From Pedobacter duraquae (GTDB lineage Bacteria; Bacteroidota; Bacteroidia; Sphingobacteriales; Sphingobacteriaceae), in the NCBI RefSeq assembly GCF_004362245.1, contig NZ_SNWM01000001.1:1362340-1426339 (forward strand): 64,000 nt of DNA. The letters run 5' to 3'. Position 1 is the first letter of the stretch; every line of letters starts with the position of its first letter. Shown here one piece after another: positions 1 through 9,036 of the stretch. The translations under genes were made by a program, and so were the position numbers. Below the pieces are notes generated by a model that worked only from the letters and a program-made list of their open reading frames with translations, had not been told where the DNA came from and did no database searches.

Positions 1-2202
1 ACCCCAGTCTGTGTGCTTACGGCCCTGGCCAAGGCCGGTGTTGGCTTTAACGCAGATCAATTGAAATCCTTCCCAATCAAGGAACGTGAAATCCTGGATG
101 TGTATGTGAAAGACGAAGAGATCAACCGTGCAGTAGCACCTGAAAAAAATGGTTCAGCGCCAGAGAATAAGAGCACTGGAAATGCGCTTTACAAATATTG
201 TATAGACCGGTTGCAACTGGTTCGTGATGGTAAAACAGATGAAATCATTGGACGGGATAAAGAGACACGGATGATGATGGAAATTCTTTGTCGCAGAACC
301 AAACCAAACGTAATTCTGACTGGCGATGCCGGAGTGGGCAAAACAGCGCTTGTAGATGGATTCGCTATTGATGTAGTTAACCAGAATGTACCCGATAGCC
401 TTAAGGCTGTGCAGTTATTTGAGCTCGACATGGGATCTCTTATTGCTGGCGCATCTTATAAAGGAGAAATTGAAGACCGGCTCAAAAACATTATTAAAGA
501 GATCAAGCAATTTGAAAAAGCGGTACTTTTTATTGATGAAATCCATACCCTGCTCGATAGCAAAGGTCCCGTTGGTGCGGGCATCGGCAACCTGTTAAAA
601 CCAGAGCTCGCGCGCGGTGAGATCACTGTGATCGGTGCTACCACCATTGACGAATATCGGAAAATTATTGAGCCCGAACAGGCTTTTAGCAGACGTTTTG
701 AGGTATTGCAGGTCAATGAGCCTAATGAAGAAAGCACCATCAAAATGCTGCAGAAACTTGCAGTAAAATACGAAGCCCACCATGTACTTCAGGTTGATCC
801 GGAAGCGCTAACAGAATGTGTTCGCATGGCTAAGCGATATATGAAAGACAGGCGCTTACCAGATTCTGCATTTGATCTGCTTGATCGTACTATGGCTGCG
901 ATGAAAATGATGAACGATACTTCCGACAAAGTCATCCAGGGCTTGGAAGAAGATCTTGCTGCACTCAACGAGAATTCTGAATTGCCTGATATTGATAAGT
1001 TGGCCGATTACAAGTGGCAACTCTCTCTGCTTCAAAATAAATTAAGCCCGGTATTACTTGGCCGTTTAACAGATGAAACGCAGACAGACACCTTTGAAAC
1101 CGCAGCAGAGTTTAACGACTATCTCAGTCGTAGCCTCTCGGAACTTAAAACGTTTGCTGCAGAAAAAAGCGACCGGGTAACGAAACAGGATATCGCCGCT
1201 GTAGTATCTTATAAAACGGGCATTCCTATGGGCAAACTGCAGGCAGGCGAAAAAGAAAAACTCCTTAATATGGAGCAATACCTGAAAAAACGGGTAGTGG
1301 GTCAGGATCAGGCCTTAAAGGCTGTTTCGGACGCCATTCTTGAATCCCGCAGCGGACTCAACAAAAAGGGGCAGCCAATGGGATCGTTCTTTTTACTGGG
1401 GCCAACAGGAACAGGTAAAACAGAGCTCGCAAAATCCATTGCCGAATTCCTCTTTAACGATGAAAAAGCAATGATTAGGTTTGACATGTCCGAATTTAAG
1501 GAAGAACATAGTGCTGCCTTGCTTTACGGGGCGCCTCCCGGATATGTTGGCTACGAAGAAGGCGGTTTACTGGTGAATAAGATTCGTCAACAACCCTATT
1601 CAGTGTTGCTATTTGACGAAATAGAAAAGGCACATCCTTCTGTATTTGATACATTTTTACAGATTCTTGATGAGGGACATATGCATGACAGACTTGGAAA
1701 AGAAGGAGATTTCAGTAATTCGCTGATCCTTTTCACATCTAATATTGGTAGCGAATGGATTGCAGAGCAGATCAGTAAAGGTAGTATCCCGGTATCAAAT
1801 CAATTGATGGAGGTGATGGCTGGTCATTTTAGACCTGAATTTCTGGCTCGGATTTCAGAGATTGTCCCTTTTGCACCGATCAATGAAAGCAACGTAGTAC
1901 GCATTTTTGAAATCCAACTGAAGAGTCTGATCGAATCGTTAAACAAACAGGGCATCAGCTTTGAGATAGCAGAAGATGCAAAAAAAATGATTGCCCTGGA
2001 TGGTTTCACACCAAAGTATGGCGCGCGGCAGCTGTCGGCAGTCATTAGAAATCTATTACGCAGGCCCATCTCAAAGTATATCATTTCCGGCGAGCTGAAA
2101 AAAGGTTCAGGTGTACGTATTAGCAAACACCCCGACGAAGAAAAACTGGAATGGGAAATTGTACAAGCTAAAAGCCCTGCTTTGGAACAAAATTTGAATT
2201 AA
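1..2202 (+). CDS. tssH: T6SS AAA+ ATPase TssH/ClpV, 5' end outside the window
   Basis: Class I Clp-type double AAA+ ATPase. In type VI secretion, ClpV/TssH disassembles the contracted TssB/TssC sheath for recycling. The frame is open to base 1, so the start and most of the Clp N-domain lie upstream. The first AAA+ module has Walker A GDAGVGKT (bases about 322-345) and Walker B VLFIDE (about 523). The second has Walker A GPTGTGKTE (about 1399) and Walker B LLFDEIEKAH (about 1606), followed by a C-terminal small domain. The middle region between modules is short, which fits ClpV/ClpC-like proteins better than full ClpB. tssB follows 49 bases downstream and tssC after that, which decides TssH over a general ClpB chaperone. 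Family and context assignment are strong; substrate is inferred. Confidence 0.9.
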   Translation, partial: TPVCVLTALAKAGVGFNADQLKSFPIKEREILDVYVKDEEINRAVAPEKNGSAPENKSTGNALYKYCIDRLQLVRDGKTDEIIGRDKETRMMMEILCRRTKPNVILTGDAGVGKTALVDGFAIDVVNQNVPDSLKAVQLFELDMGSLIAGASYKGEIEDRLKNIIKEIKQFEKAVLFIDEIHTLLDSKGPVGAGIGNLLKPELARGEITVIGATTIDEYRKIIEPEQAFSRRFEVLQVNEPNEESTIKMLQKLAVKYEAHHVLQVDPEALTECVRMAKRYMKDRRLPDSAFDLLDRTMAAMKMMNDTSDKVIQGLEEDLAALNENSELPDIDKLADYKWQLSLLQNKLSPVLLGRLTDETQTDTFETAAEFNDYLSRSLSELKTFAAEKSDRVTKQDIAAVVSYKTGIPMGKLQAGEKEKLLNMEQYLKKRVVGQDQALKAVSDAILESRSGLNKKGQPMGSFFLLGPTGTGKTELAKSIAEFLFNDEKAMIRFDMSEFKEEHSAALLYGAPPGYVGYEEGGLLVNKIRQQPYSVLLFDEIEKAHPSVFDTFLQILDEGHMHDRLGKEGDFSNSLILFTSNIGSEWIAEQISKGSIPVSNQLMEVMAGHFRPEFLARISEIVPFAPINESNVVRIFEIQLKSLIESLNKQGISFEIAEDAKKMIALDGFTPKYGARQLSAVIRNLLRRPISKYIISGELKKGSGVRISKHPDEEKLEWEIVQAKSPALEQNLN

Positions 2203-2251
2203 AACGTTTACTATTAAATAAATACTAAATACACCCCTAAACCAACATACT

Positions 2252-2698
2252 ATGTTTAATTATGAAATTGGAGGTAACGAAAGAAAAGTAGATTCTTCGG
2301 AAGCCTTTGCAGAGATTGCTTTTAATAAGACTCTTTTTGTACAGAAATTAACAGATAACGAAGCAATTAAACCTGAAAAAGTAGAAGGCCTTAAAACAGT
2401 AGAAGAGGTTTTTGACCACTATAAGCCGAATGTGAGGGTATCTTTCGAAAAAGAAGATGGTTCTCCAGTATCTGAAAGTCTGCAATTCAGGAGTCTGGGT
2501 GATTTTGGTGTAAAAAGTATCATTGAGCAAAGCAACTATCTTACGGATATCAATATCGAGAGAGAGATGTCCTTAAATGTGATCAAGCAGCTTAAATCAA
2601 ACAAAACTTTAAAAACGACGCTTGATGATGCTGACACAAAGGCAGCGTTCATCAGTGCTTTGAAAAACTTTGTTGATGAACTTGAAGAAAACAAATAA
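2252..2698 (+). CDS. tssB: T6SS contractile sheath small subunit TssB (VipA)
   Basis: 148-residue protein that fits the small sheath subunit of the Bacteroidota T6SS (subtype iii). TssB pairs with TssC to form the contractile cytoplasmic tube. The C-terminal half (IEREMSLNVIKQL region followed by an acidic helix ending LEENK) resembles the TssB helix that the ClpV N-domain recognises in other systems, although I cannot show the contact from sequence. It sits between the ClpV gene and tssC with gaps of 49 and 29 bases and no terminator, so the three are likely one operon. No Shine-Dalgarno sequence is evident upstream of the ATG. Confidence 0.88.
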   Translation: MFNYEIGGNERKVDSSEAFAEIAFNKTLFVQKLTDNEAIKPEKVEGLKTVEEVFDHYKPNVRVSFEKEDGSPVSESLQFRSLGDFGVKSIIEQSNYLTDINIEREMSLNVIKQLKSNKTLKTTLDDADTKAAFISALKNFVDELEENK

Positions 2699-2727
2699 CA
2701 CTTAACGATCTTAACAAACCTATTACC

Positions 2728-4116
2728 ATGGCAACCCCACAGGAAGAAAAAACAGAACTAAATAATCCTCAGGCAGAATTTAAAACTGCCGAGTCCCGAA
2801 TAGCAGAAAAAACATCCTTAAAAGACAATCTTGATAAACTAGCTCGTGTTGGTGGCTTCGACCTTTTGGAAGCTACCGTCGATGGCTTACAAAACCTAAA
2901 CCCGGAAAGAAAAGCAAGAAAACAGATTTTCCTGACCGGCGATGAAAAGAAAAAAGAACGTGAAGAGTTACGTAAAAAAATCCAGTTATGGATTGATGTG
3001 CTTGAATCGTCTACTTCGGTAAGTGACATGGTTGAGCAGAGCACAGCTAAATTATCGGCAGCGGAAGAGAACTTGAATAAAAATATCGGTACAGCTCTGG
3101 AAAGCACCAGAGAGCTGGAGCAGGCATATCGTTCTGTACACTTGTTCTACAAAAATACCGAAGCGGACAAGTTGAAAAACGTTGTCTTATTAAATGCGTC
3201 AATGGATCAGATCAAAGATCTGGACAATCCACGCTTTATTGACTATGTGGACAATGAGATGAAGCAGAACTATGACCGTTTGGACCTTCGCCAAAACTAT
3301 TCTTTGATGGTGGTTCCGGGGTATATGGGATCTAATAAAGTATTGGAGCGTTGGGGAAAGATTGCCTATAACAACAAGGCGATGCTGGTTACTGACTTTG
3401 CAGATCTTGACCAACCGGATGACGTTATCGACTTATTTACTGCTGCAAATTTAACCGGTGCTGATGCTTTTCGTTCCAATGTAATCATGACCTGTAACTG
3501 GTTGGTTGGGCGCGGAAAAATTGCTGAAGTTGGTGAAGAAGATGACCTTACTGTTCCTGGATCAGCAGCATTGGCAGGCAAAATGTATTATACATTGATG
3601 TCGCAAGTTACAGCTGGTAAAAAACATGGTGCTATTAACGAGGTAGATGGTGTAAAATTTGACCTTAAGAAAAGTGAGATCTCGCACCTGGAACGTGTAG
3701 GCCTAGTACCAATGGTAAACGAATACGGTAAAGTGATGGCATTTTCTGCCAAAACACTTTTTAATGGAGACAACATTGGAATGCAGACCTACTCGGTAGT
3801 TCGTGTGTTTGACTATATCACCAAAGTATTGTTCGACTTCCTGAATAGAAGAGCTTTCGAGAACTGGACTTCTAAAACAGAGCAAGACTTGCGCGGACAA
3901 ATTGTGAAGTTTCTTGATGGCATTCAGGGTGCAGACAGGCTGATTGAACGTTTTAAGATCATGCGTTTTGAAAGAGATGAACAACAAAAAGACAGGATTC
4001 ACCTGGATATCCACATCACTCCCTATTTTCCTGCAAAAAGTTTCGTGGTTAAATTAGATGGCCATAAAGGAGAAGATGAAAGTACAACCTGGGCTTCAGA
4101 ATATAACCAGCAATAA
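2728..4116 (+). CDS. tssC: T6SS contractile sheath large subunit TssC (VipB)
   Basis: 462-residue large sheath subunit. An N-terminal helical segment of about 150 residues leads into the conserved core, with motifs such as DYVDNEM, LVVPGYMGS-like SLMVVPGYMG, and a C-terminal ITPYFPAKSFVVKLDGH segment typical of TssC ends. Length is close to the usual 450-500 residues. It follows tssB directly and is followed by a strong intrinsic terminator at 4143-4179, so it closes the tssH-tssB-tssC transcription unit. The protein is cytoplasmic and contracts to drive the Hcp tube outward. Assignment rests on motifs plus neighbours. Confidence 0.92.
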   Translation: MATPQEEKTELNNPQAEFKTAESRIAEKTSLKDNLDKLARVGGFDLLEATVDGLQNLNPERKARKQIFLTGDEKKKEREELRKKIQLWIDVLESSTSVSDMVEQSTAKLSAAEENLNKNIGTALESTRELEQAYRSVHLFYKNTEADKLKNVVLLNASMDQIKDLDNPRFIDYVDNEMKQNYDRLDLRQNYSLMVVPGYMGSNKVLERWGKIAYNNKAMLVTDFADLDQPDDVIDLFTAANLTGADAFRSNVIMTCNWLVGRGKIAEVGEEDDLTVPGSAALAGKMYYTLMSQVTAGKKHGAINEVDGVKFDLKKSEISHLERVGLVPMVNEYGKVMAFSAKTLFNGDNIGMQTYSVVRVFDYITKVLFDFLNRRAFENWTSKTEQDLRGQIVKFLDGIQGADRLIERFKIMRFERDEQQKDRIHLDIHITPYFPAKSFVVKLDGHKGEDESTTWASEYNQQ

Positions 4117-4142
4117 ACATTCACACATCCCCTATTTATACC

Positions 4143-4179
4143 AAAGCGACCGCAAAAAAACGGTCGCTTTTTCTTTTTT
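4143..4179 (+). terminator. intrinsic terminator after tssC
   Basis: A perfect 10-bp stem, AAAGCGACCG (4143-4152) with CGGTCGCTTT (4161-4170), has an 8-base A-rich loop and is followed by a T-rich run to 4179. It ends the tssH-tssB-tssC unit. Confidence 0.92.
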
Positions 4180-4255
4180 CAGCATTCTTACCTCAGTTAA
4201 CAAATTCTTTATAATTTTGTAACACGTCTCCCTGGATCGCAAACACAAATTATAC

Positions 4256-4825
4256 ATGAAACAAGTACTTATCCTTAATGGGGATATTGAGAAGACGGCA
4301 TCTACAGGTTTCCTGATTAACGCGTACAAAAGCGGGGCAGAACTCGCTGGCGCAACTGTACGCGAAATGGCGATTATTGATCTTATTTTTAATTCCAATA
4401 AGCTGTTCAATAACAGACAGATTGCTGAATTGGAACCTGATTTACAACGTGCGCTACAGGCCATCAAGCAAGCAAATCATATTGTATTGTTTTGCCCTGT
4501 CTATGCCGATCATATTCCTGCAAGGGTAAAGGGGTTCTTCGATCGTTTATTTATGCCTGATCAGATATTTGGTGTTCAGCAAAGTATCGATAATAATTTC
4601 AGTGGTAAATCGGCACGGATAGTATCCATCATGGATGAGCCTACCTTTAAGGATTGGAAAACAAATAAAAAAACAACTTACCTATCTATCAAAAAAGCCG
4701 TATTTGAAAAATGCCGGATAAACCCTGTGTTAACAAATACCATTGGGGAACTCCATTCACTGGAAAATCATTATAGCCAGAAATGGCTTTCAAAAATGGA
4801 GAAATTTGGCGTTCAACTAATCTAA
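4256..4825 (+). CDS. flavodoxin-fold NAD(P)H-dependent oxidoreductase
   Basis: 189-residue single-domain protein with a flavodoxin-like start (MKQVLILNGDIEKTASTG, residues 1-18, a phosphate-binding loop position) and the segment VLFCPVYADHIPARVKGFFDR (about residues 79-99), typical of FMN-dependent NAD(P)H:quinone/azo-reductase-like proteins where the W/Y-based loop holds the flavin. The true substrate is unknown. It lies between tssC and the tssD pair but has its own region after a terminator; nothing in it resembles a secretion component. It may be an unrelated insertion, or a cargo gene carried with the locus. Family call is good, function open. Confidence 0.72.
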   Translation: MKQVLILNGDIEKTASTGFLINAYKSGAELAGATVREMAIIDLIFNSNKLFNNRQIAELEPDLQRALQAIKQANHIVLFCPVYADHIPARVKGFFDRLFMPDQIFGVQQSIDNNFSGKSARIVSIMDEPTFKDWKTNKKTTYLSIKKAVFEKCRINPVLTNTIGELHSLENHYSQKWLSKMEKFGVQLI

Positions 4826-4978
4826 GTGCGCATATCCTGAGCTCTTTTTACCTGGTCTTTTGGAGTAAGCTTTAATTTTTCAAGCATATACTAAAAACAA
4901 TATACGTTACTTTTCGTTGTATAATGGTAACAGCAGGAAGCTGTTGGCCTATTTCATTCACCTTTAAATTTTAAAGCT

Positions 4979-5374
4979 ATGGCTTTCAAAGCTAGATTAA
5001 ATTTTTCAGGCAAGGAGTACGATGTGCTTCATTGTGCCTACGCGTTAAACCGTGATGTTGACGCCAAAGGGAGACCATCTTCCGGAGTTTACGGAGGAAC
5101 TATTGATGTTGAGATTGAGTCTACCGAAGACACCTCAATTATTGAAGCAATGGTTAACAACCAGTACAAACCCATTACAGGAACACTTCTGATCAAGAAA
5201 ACTGAAGAAGATGCCAAAATGAAAGAAGTTCATTTTGAGGACGGGTATATTGTAAAATATACTGAAGGGATTAACATTGTTGGCGACCATGCGATGACGC
5301 TTAAATTTCAAATTTCGGCAAGAAAGCTTAAATTAGGAAACGCAGAGCACCTCAACGATTGGCCGGTAGCGTAA
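4979..5374 (+). CDS. tssD: T6SS tube protein TssD (Hcp), copy 1
   Basis: 131-residue Hcp-like protein of the Bacteroidota TssD family, which forms the hexameric inner tube expelled by sheath contraction. Conserved stretches are NRDVDAKGRPSSGVYGGTI (residues 24-42), IESTEDTS, EAMVNNQYKP and SARKLKLGNAEH near the C-terminus. It has no signal peptide, as expected for an Hcp. Copy 2 starts 42 bases downstream. By hand count the two proteins match at 94 of 131 positions without gaps. A 6-bp hairpin (AACAGC 4929-4934 with GCTGTT 4940-4945) lies in the upstream region. Confidence 0.9.
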   Translation: MAFKARLNFSGKEYDVLHCAYALNRDVDAKGRPSSGVYGGTIDVEIESTEDTSIIEAMVNNQYKPITGTLLIKKTEEDAKMKEVHFEDGYIVKYTEGINIVGDHAMTLKFQISARKLKLGNAEHLNDWPVA

Positions 5375-5416
5375 TCACTTGAATTAAAACATCTTTTAAC
5401 ATTAAAACACACCATC

Positions 5417-5812
5417 ATGGCATTTAAAACCCGTTTAACTTTAGGATCAAAAGAATTTGATGTCCTTCAATGTAACTTTTCATTAAACCGCGATGTTGAC
5501 GCTAAAGGCCGTCCATCTTCAGGTGTTTATGGAGGTACAATCCACATAGAAATTGAGTCTACAGAAGATACCTCTGTGATTGAGGCAATGGTAAATAACC
5601 AGTATAAACCTCAGTCAGGAACTATTACCTTCAAAAAAGGTGAAGAAGATTCCAAAATGAAGGAGTTGACTTTCGAAGACGGATATATTATTCAATATAA
5701 CGAAGGTATTGCAGTAAATGACAATACACCTATGACTTTAAGCTTTGTGGTTTCAGCGAGAAAACTGAAGTTGGGCAACGCAGAACACGAGAACGACTGG
5801 CCTAAAGCGTAG
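5417..5812 (+). CDS. tssD: T6SS tube protein TssD (Hcp), copy 2
   Basis: Second 131-residue TssD/Hcp, colinear with copy 1 along its full length. Differences cluster at residues 8-11, 20-22, 66-72 and 99-105 (for example NIVGDHA in copy 1 against AVNDNTP here), while the 24-42 and 113-124 blocks are identical. The tandem layout suggests local duplication followed by divergence in surface loops. That could allow mixed tubes or different effector binding; this is inference. A long terminator follows at 5840-5888. The two copies probably share one transcript because nothing between them looks like a terminator. Confidence 0.9.
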   Translation: MAFKTRLTLGSKEFDVLQCNFSLNRDVDAKGRPSSGVYGGTIHIEIESTEDTSVIEAMVNNQYKPQSGTITFKKGEEDSKMKELTFEDGYIIQYNEGIAVNDNTPMTLSFVVSARKLKLGNAEHENDWPKA

Positions 5813-5839
5813 TATTTTCAACAATTAGATTGAAGGAAG

Positions 5840-5888
5840 AGCGGTTATGTGTTTGGCTAAAAAGCCAGCACATAACCGCTTCTTTTTT
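5840..5888 (+). terminator. intrinsic terminator after the tssD pair
   Basis: A 12-bp perfect stem, AGCGGTTATGTG (5840-5851) with CACATAACCGCT (5869-5880), holds a second inner stem TGGCT/AGCCA (5854-5858 with 5863-5867). TTCTTTTTT follows. It lies between convergent tssD and DUF1015 genes; it is clearly oriented for the plus strand. Confidence 0.93.
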
Positions 5889-5891
5889 AGA

Positions 5892-6953
5892 TTAAATTTT
5901 GATCTCCTGTGGAGATGGATCAACGGTTCCTGAAGTTCCGGCATCCATCAGCAACCCATCCGGAATCTTTGGTGTAATCCATGTAGATTTTGGAGGAAGC
6001 AATGTTCCGTGCCGGGCTGCATCGAGAAACTCGCTCACCAGCATAGGATACAAAGTAAATCCGATATTCATTGTGCTGTGGTCGAGCTCCAGGGTAAATT
6101 TATTCCATTCACTGTCTGGATAATTTTGTAGGCGGTTATCAAAATCTGGATTTCTAATGTCCAAGAGCGGTGCTAAAATAAGCTCTTGCAGCAGGCTAAC
6201 ATCCGGCTGGCTTGGGAGCTGTCTTCCCTCCCGTTTCAAATCTAGCTGATACCAATTACCTTGAAAAAACATGCCCATTCGATTGCGACGATCTGGACGA
6301 AAAGGTTCCTGCGAAATGCTCTTTGTTATGTCGTAATGCAGACTAAGGTTATCTAAGAATGTTGTGGGATTAAAAATATCTCTGAGCAGCTCAGCACTCG
6401 TCATCTTGTCCCGTTTGTCTAACTTTATAATCCGGTGGAAAGGATGGATTTCCAGTTCATCTGCTGACACGTATAGTGAAGATATTGACCTCCCCAGTTG
6501 TTTTGTAGCGGCAAGGCGATGGTGACCATCTGCTACATAGACTTCCTCAAGCTCAAGAAAAGCTTTTTGCAGGTCTGAGATCATTTTAGGATCTGACACG
6601 CACCAAAGATGATGGACTTCATTTGATGCACTACTAGTATGGGAAGTCTGTTGGGAGCAAATATCAGCAATAATGTTTGTAATTTGCTGATGCGGCTTAT
6701 AGGTCAATAACACCGGAGATCTGGTTACTTCATTCTTGTTCATATAAGATACCAGATGATCCAGCTTTTTTGGCAATACAGCTTCATGCGGCACAATCTT
6801 GCCTCTGGCCATATCAACAGGATCTGTTGCAGCCCATATTCCTGTCTGGGATCCCGTTGAATTAACACATCGGTAAACCCATATTGCCGCACCGGGAGAT
6901 AGATTTGGCAGGTAATGGTCCGTTATGGCATAAAGTGGTTTAATGTTAGCCAT
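5892..6953 (-). CDS. DUF1015 family protein, likely serine-metabolism partner
   Basis: About 353 residues. The motif ADGHHRLAA (mid-protein) and the near C-terminal PPKSTWITPK are signatures of the DUF1015 family. The GHHR motif recalls the ParB/sulfiredoxin-type fold in which free-serine kinases such as SerK and SbnI occur, but kinase activity is not shown here. I chose the start at 6953 (MANIKPL), which overlaps the end of serC by 8 bases, rather than the longer frame from 6980; family members usually begin with a short segment before IKP. It is translationally coupled to serC, so a role linked to serine or phosphoserine is likely. Family call firm, function inferred. Confidence 0.8.
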   Translation of the reverse strand: MANIKPLYAITDHYLPNLSPGAAIWVYRCVNSTGSQTGIWAATDPVDMARGKIVPHEAVLPKKLDHLVSYMNKNEVTRSPVLLTYKPHQQITNIIADICSQQTSHTSSASNEVHHLWCVSDPKMISDLQKAFLELEEVYVADGHHRLAATKQLGRSISSLYVSADELEIHPFHRIIKLDKRDKMTSAELLRDIFNPTTFLDNLSLHYDITKSISQEPFRPDRRNRMGMFFQGNWYQLDLKREGRQLPSQPDVSLLQELILAPLLDIRNPDFDNRLQNYPDSEWNKFTLELDHSTMNIGFTLYPMLVSEFLDAARHGTLLPPKSTWITPKIPDGLLMDAGTSGTVDPSPQEIKI

Positions 6954-8058
6954 TATTTGCAGAATTAACGTGTAATGCATCTAAATTAACGTAAATATGC
7001 TCAAAATCCCGCATGGCCTTAACTAATTCAATAACGCTTTCAATGGAAAGTGCATTATAAAGTGAAGCGCGGAATCCTCCAACAGTACGATAACCTCGAA
7101 TGCCCACGATTCCATATTGCTCAACAAAATCCAGAAAGCTGCTTTCCTGTTGTTGATTATACATGCTGAAGGTGACGTTCATCCTGGAGCGGTGCTTGCC
7201 CTGAGCCATGCCATAGAATAGTGAGTTGCGATCAATTTCGGTGTAAAGCATCTCAGCCTTTTCGATGTTTCGTTGTTCAATTACCGTCACCCCACCCTGA
7301 TCTTTCAGCCAGGTCATGTTTAGCATGGCGACATAGATAGAAAATACTGGCGGTGTGTTGTATAAACTTCCATGTTCTTTAAAAATTCTGTAATCAGACA
7401 TTGCAGGCAAAACCTGATCTATACGTTCCAAAAATTTGTCCTTTACAATAACAAGTGTCATTCCAGCGGGGCCCATGTTCTTTTGTGCCCCTGCGTAGAT
7501 AAGATCAAAATCCTCTACATTTATCACCCGGGAGAAAATATCAGAAGACATATCACATACCAGTGGAATACTGGTGTGCGGAAACTGAAACATCTCCGTG
7601 CCCTCAATTGTGTTGTTTGAAGTACAATGCAGATAAGCGGCATCTTTATCAACCAAATAATCTTCAGGAATATAGCTGTACGCTTTATCGGCAGAGCTAT
7701 TTACAATATTAGCCTCACCAAATAACAGGGCTTCGCGAATAGCTTTTTGAGCAAAAAAACCAGTGTCCAGATAGCATGCCTTACCCCTGCCTTTCAAAAA
7801 ATTCATTGGTAACATGGAAAATTGAGTACTTGCGCCACCTTGCATAAATAGGATACTATAATGATCAGGGACCTGCAGTAATTCCCTCACCAATAATTCT
7901 GTTTTTGAGATTACGTTTTCAAAATCTGAAGATCGGTGTGAAACTTCCAGGATAGATAGTCCGAGATTGTTCCAATTCAATACAGCGTTAGCTGCTTGTT
8001 GAAGTACACTTGCCGGGAGTACACAAGGACCTGCTCCAAAATTGTGTTTAGTATTCAT
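6946..8058 (-). CDS. serC: phosphoserine aminotransferase SerC
   Basis: 370-residue class V aminotransferase that makes 3-phosphoserine from 3-phosphohydroxypyruvate and glutamate in serine synthesis, and can serve PLP synthesis. N-terminal NFGAGPCVLPASV, the QGGASTQF segment, and AGAQKNMGP containing the PLP lysine (about K193) are all present; length matches the family. The C-terminal GIRGYRTVGGFRASLYNA block is the usual substrate-binding end. It overlaps the DUF1015 gene downstream. No serA (phosphoglycerate dehydrogenase) lies next to it, although that gene commonly sits with serC in this phylum. An Lrp/AsnC regulator is divergently placed 301 bases away. Confidence 0.96.
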   Translation of the reverse strand: MNTKHNFGAGPCVLPASVLQQAANAVLNWNNLGLSILEVSHRSSDFENVISKTELLVRELLQVPDHYSILFMQGGASTQFSMLPMNFLKGRGKACYLDTGFFAQKAIREALLFGEANIVNSSADKAYSYIPEDYLVDKDAAYLHCTSNNTIEGTEMFQFPHTSIPLVCDMSSDIFSRVINVEDFDLIYAGAQKNMGPAGMTLVIVKDKFLERIDQVLPAMSDYRIFKEHGSLYNTPPVFSIYVAMLNMTWLKDQGGVTVIEQRNIEKAEMLYTEIDRNSLFYGMAQGKHRSRMNVTFSMYNQQQESSFLDFVEQYGIVGIRGYRTVGGFRASLYNALSIESVIELVKAMRDFEHIYVNLDALHVNSANNG

Positions 8059-8359
8059 AGTTTTCGGATTATTGGTGTTTTAAGAGTTGACCAAATTTCC
8101 GGACCTTTTTCATGTTCCCAAAAACAACCACAGAAATCCGTAAAAATATTTTTTTCAGAGGGTGTTCACCTCTTGTTTATTTGGTTCGGACTGAAACTGA
8201 AAGTTTATACAAAATTTAATTGCAGCGTGAACTAAAACAGCAATAGTTTTGTGTTTGAAACACACTAAGGGTTACAAAATTTTGCCTAAGTGATTTATAT
8301 TTAGATATTATTAATACTTTTATCCGTAACAAAAACATCAACCAAATTAACAATCGCAG
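8059..8359. promoter_or_regulatory. divergent serC / Lrp-type regulator control region
   Basis: 301 bases without a gene. It holds the 5' regions of serC (leftward) and the Lrp-family gene (rightward). TAGTTTTG at 8244-8251 fits the Bacteroidota -7 consensus TANNTTTG on the plus strand, but I see no good -33 TTTG at the right distance. No matching box is evident for serC. Lrp-family regulators often bind such shared regions; no clear palindromic operator was found by eye. Confidence 0.4.
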
Positions 8360-8827
8360 ATGAGGGCACGTGAATTGGATGAAATCGACATTGAAATATT
8401 AAGAATGTTGCAACGGGATGGCAGCATGACCTATAAAGAGATAGCTTACAGTCTTAAAAAAAGCATGAGCCTGATCGCAGACCGCATCCGCTTGTTAAAA
8501 ATGAATGGCTTTATCAAAGCAACGGTTGCCCTGGTAGATATTAACAAAGTTAAGTCTCTTTTTGTGGCATTTCCCCATGTGCAACTCAATAATCATGGAG
8601 AAGATACACTAAATCAATTTCAAAATGAAATGATGCAATACGAGGAGGTTATGGAATGTTATCACCTAACGGGGCATTTCGACTTTATGCTCAAGATTGT
8701 GATGCCCGATATGAACAGTTATAATACGTTTCTAAGAGAAAATATTGGCAGGCTACCGTATGTTGGAAGTATCCAAAGTTTTCTGATGTTATCAGAAAGC
8801 AAGCATTCTACGGCTTATAAGCTTTGA
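8360..8827 (+). CDS. Lrp/AsnC family transcriptional regulator
   Basis: 155 residues, the normal length for the family. The N-terminal winged helix-turn-helix begins with LDEIDIEILRMLQRDGSMTY (residues about 5-24) and contains the recognition helix region KKSMSLIADRIRLLKMNGFI. The C-terminal half (from about residue 65) is a RAM/ligand-binding domain with the pattern VMECYHLTGHFDFMLKI. Members respond to amino acids such as leucine, asparagine or lysine. Divergent placement against serC suggests it may control serine synthesis genes. The ligand cannot be read from sequence. Confidence 0.88.
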   Translation: MRARELDEIDIEILRMLQRDGSMTYKEIAYSLKKSMSLIADRIRLLKMNGFIKATVALVDINKVKSLFVAFPHVQLNNHGEDTLNQFQNEMMQYEEVMECYHLTGHFDFMLKIVMPDMNSYNTFLRENIGRLPYVGSIQSFLMLSESKHSTAYKL

Positions 8828-9036
8828 TATTGAGGATAGATTCAACAAAATTAAATGATAGGTGAGCTTTTGAGCCCGTCCAAATTAAATATTATAACCA
8901 TCACTTACGGAAAACCGTATAAAAGGCTCTATTCCTTACCATATATTTATTAATTAGTTCAGAAAACGAAAAACCAGTAAAACTGCGCCAAACCGGGAAA
9001 TAGTAGCTATATATCCCTAAATTTACAAAAAAGATA

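Noticed and set aside
7996..8235. Plus-strand frame of 79 residues across the serC start
   Set aside because: Overlaps the well supported serC 5' end and the control region; translation is not protein-like.
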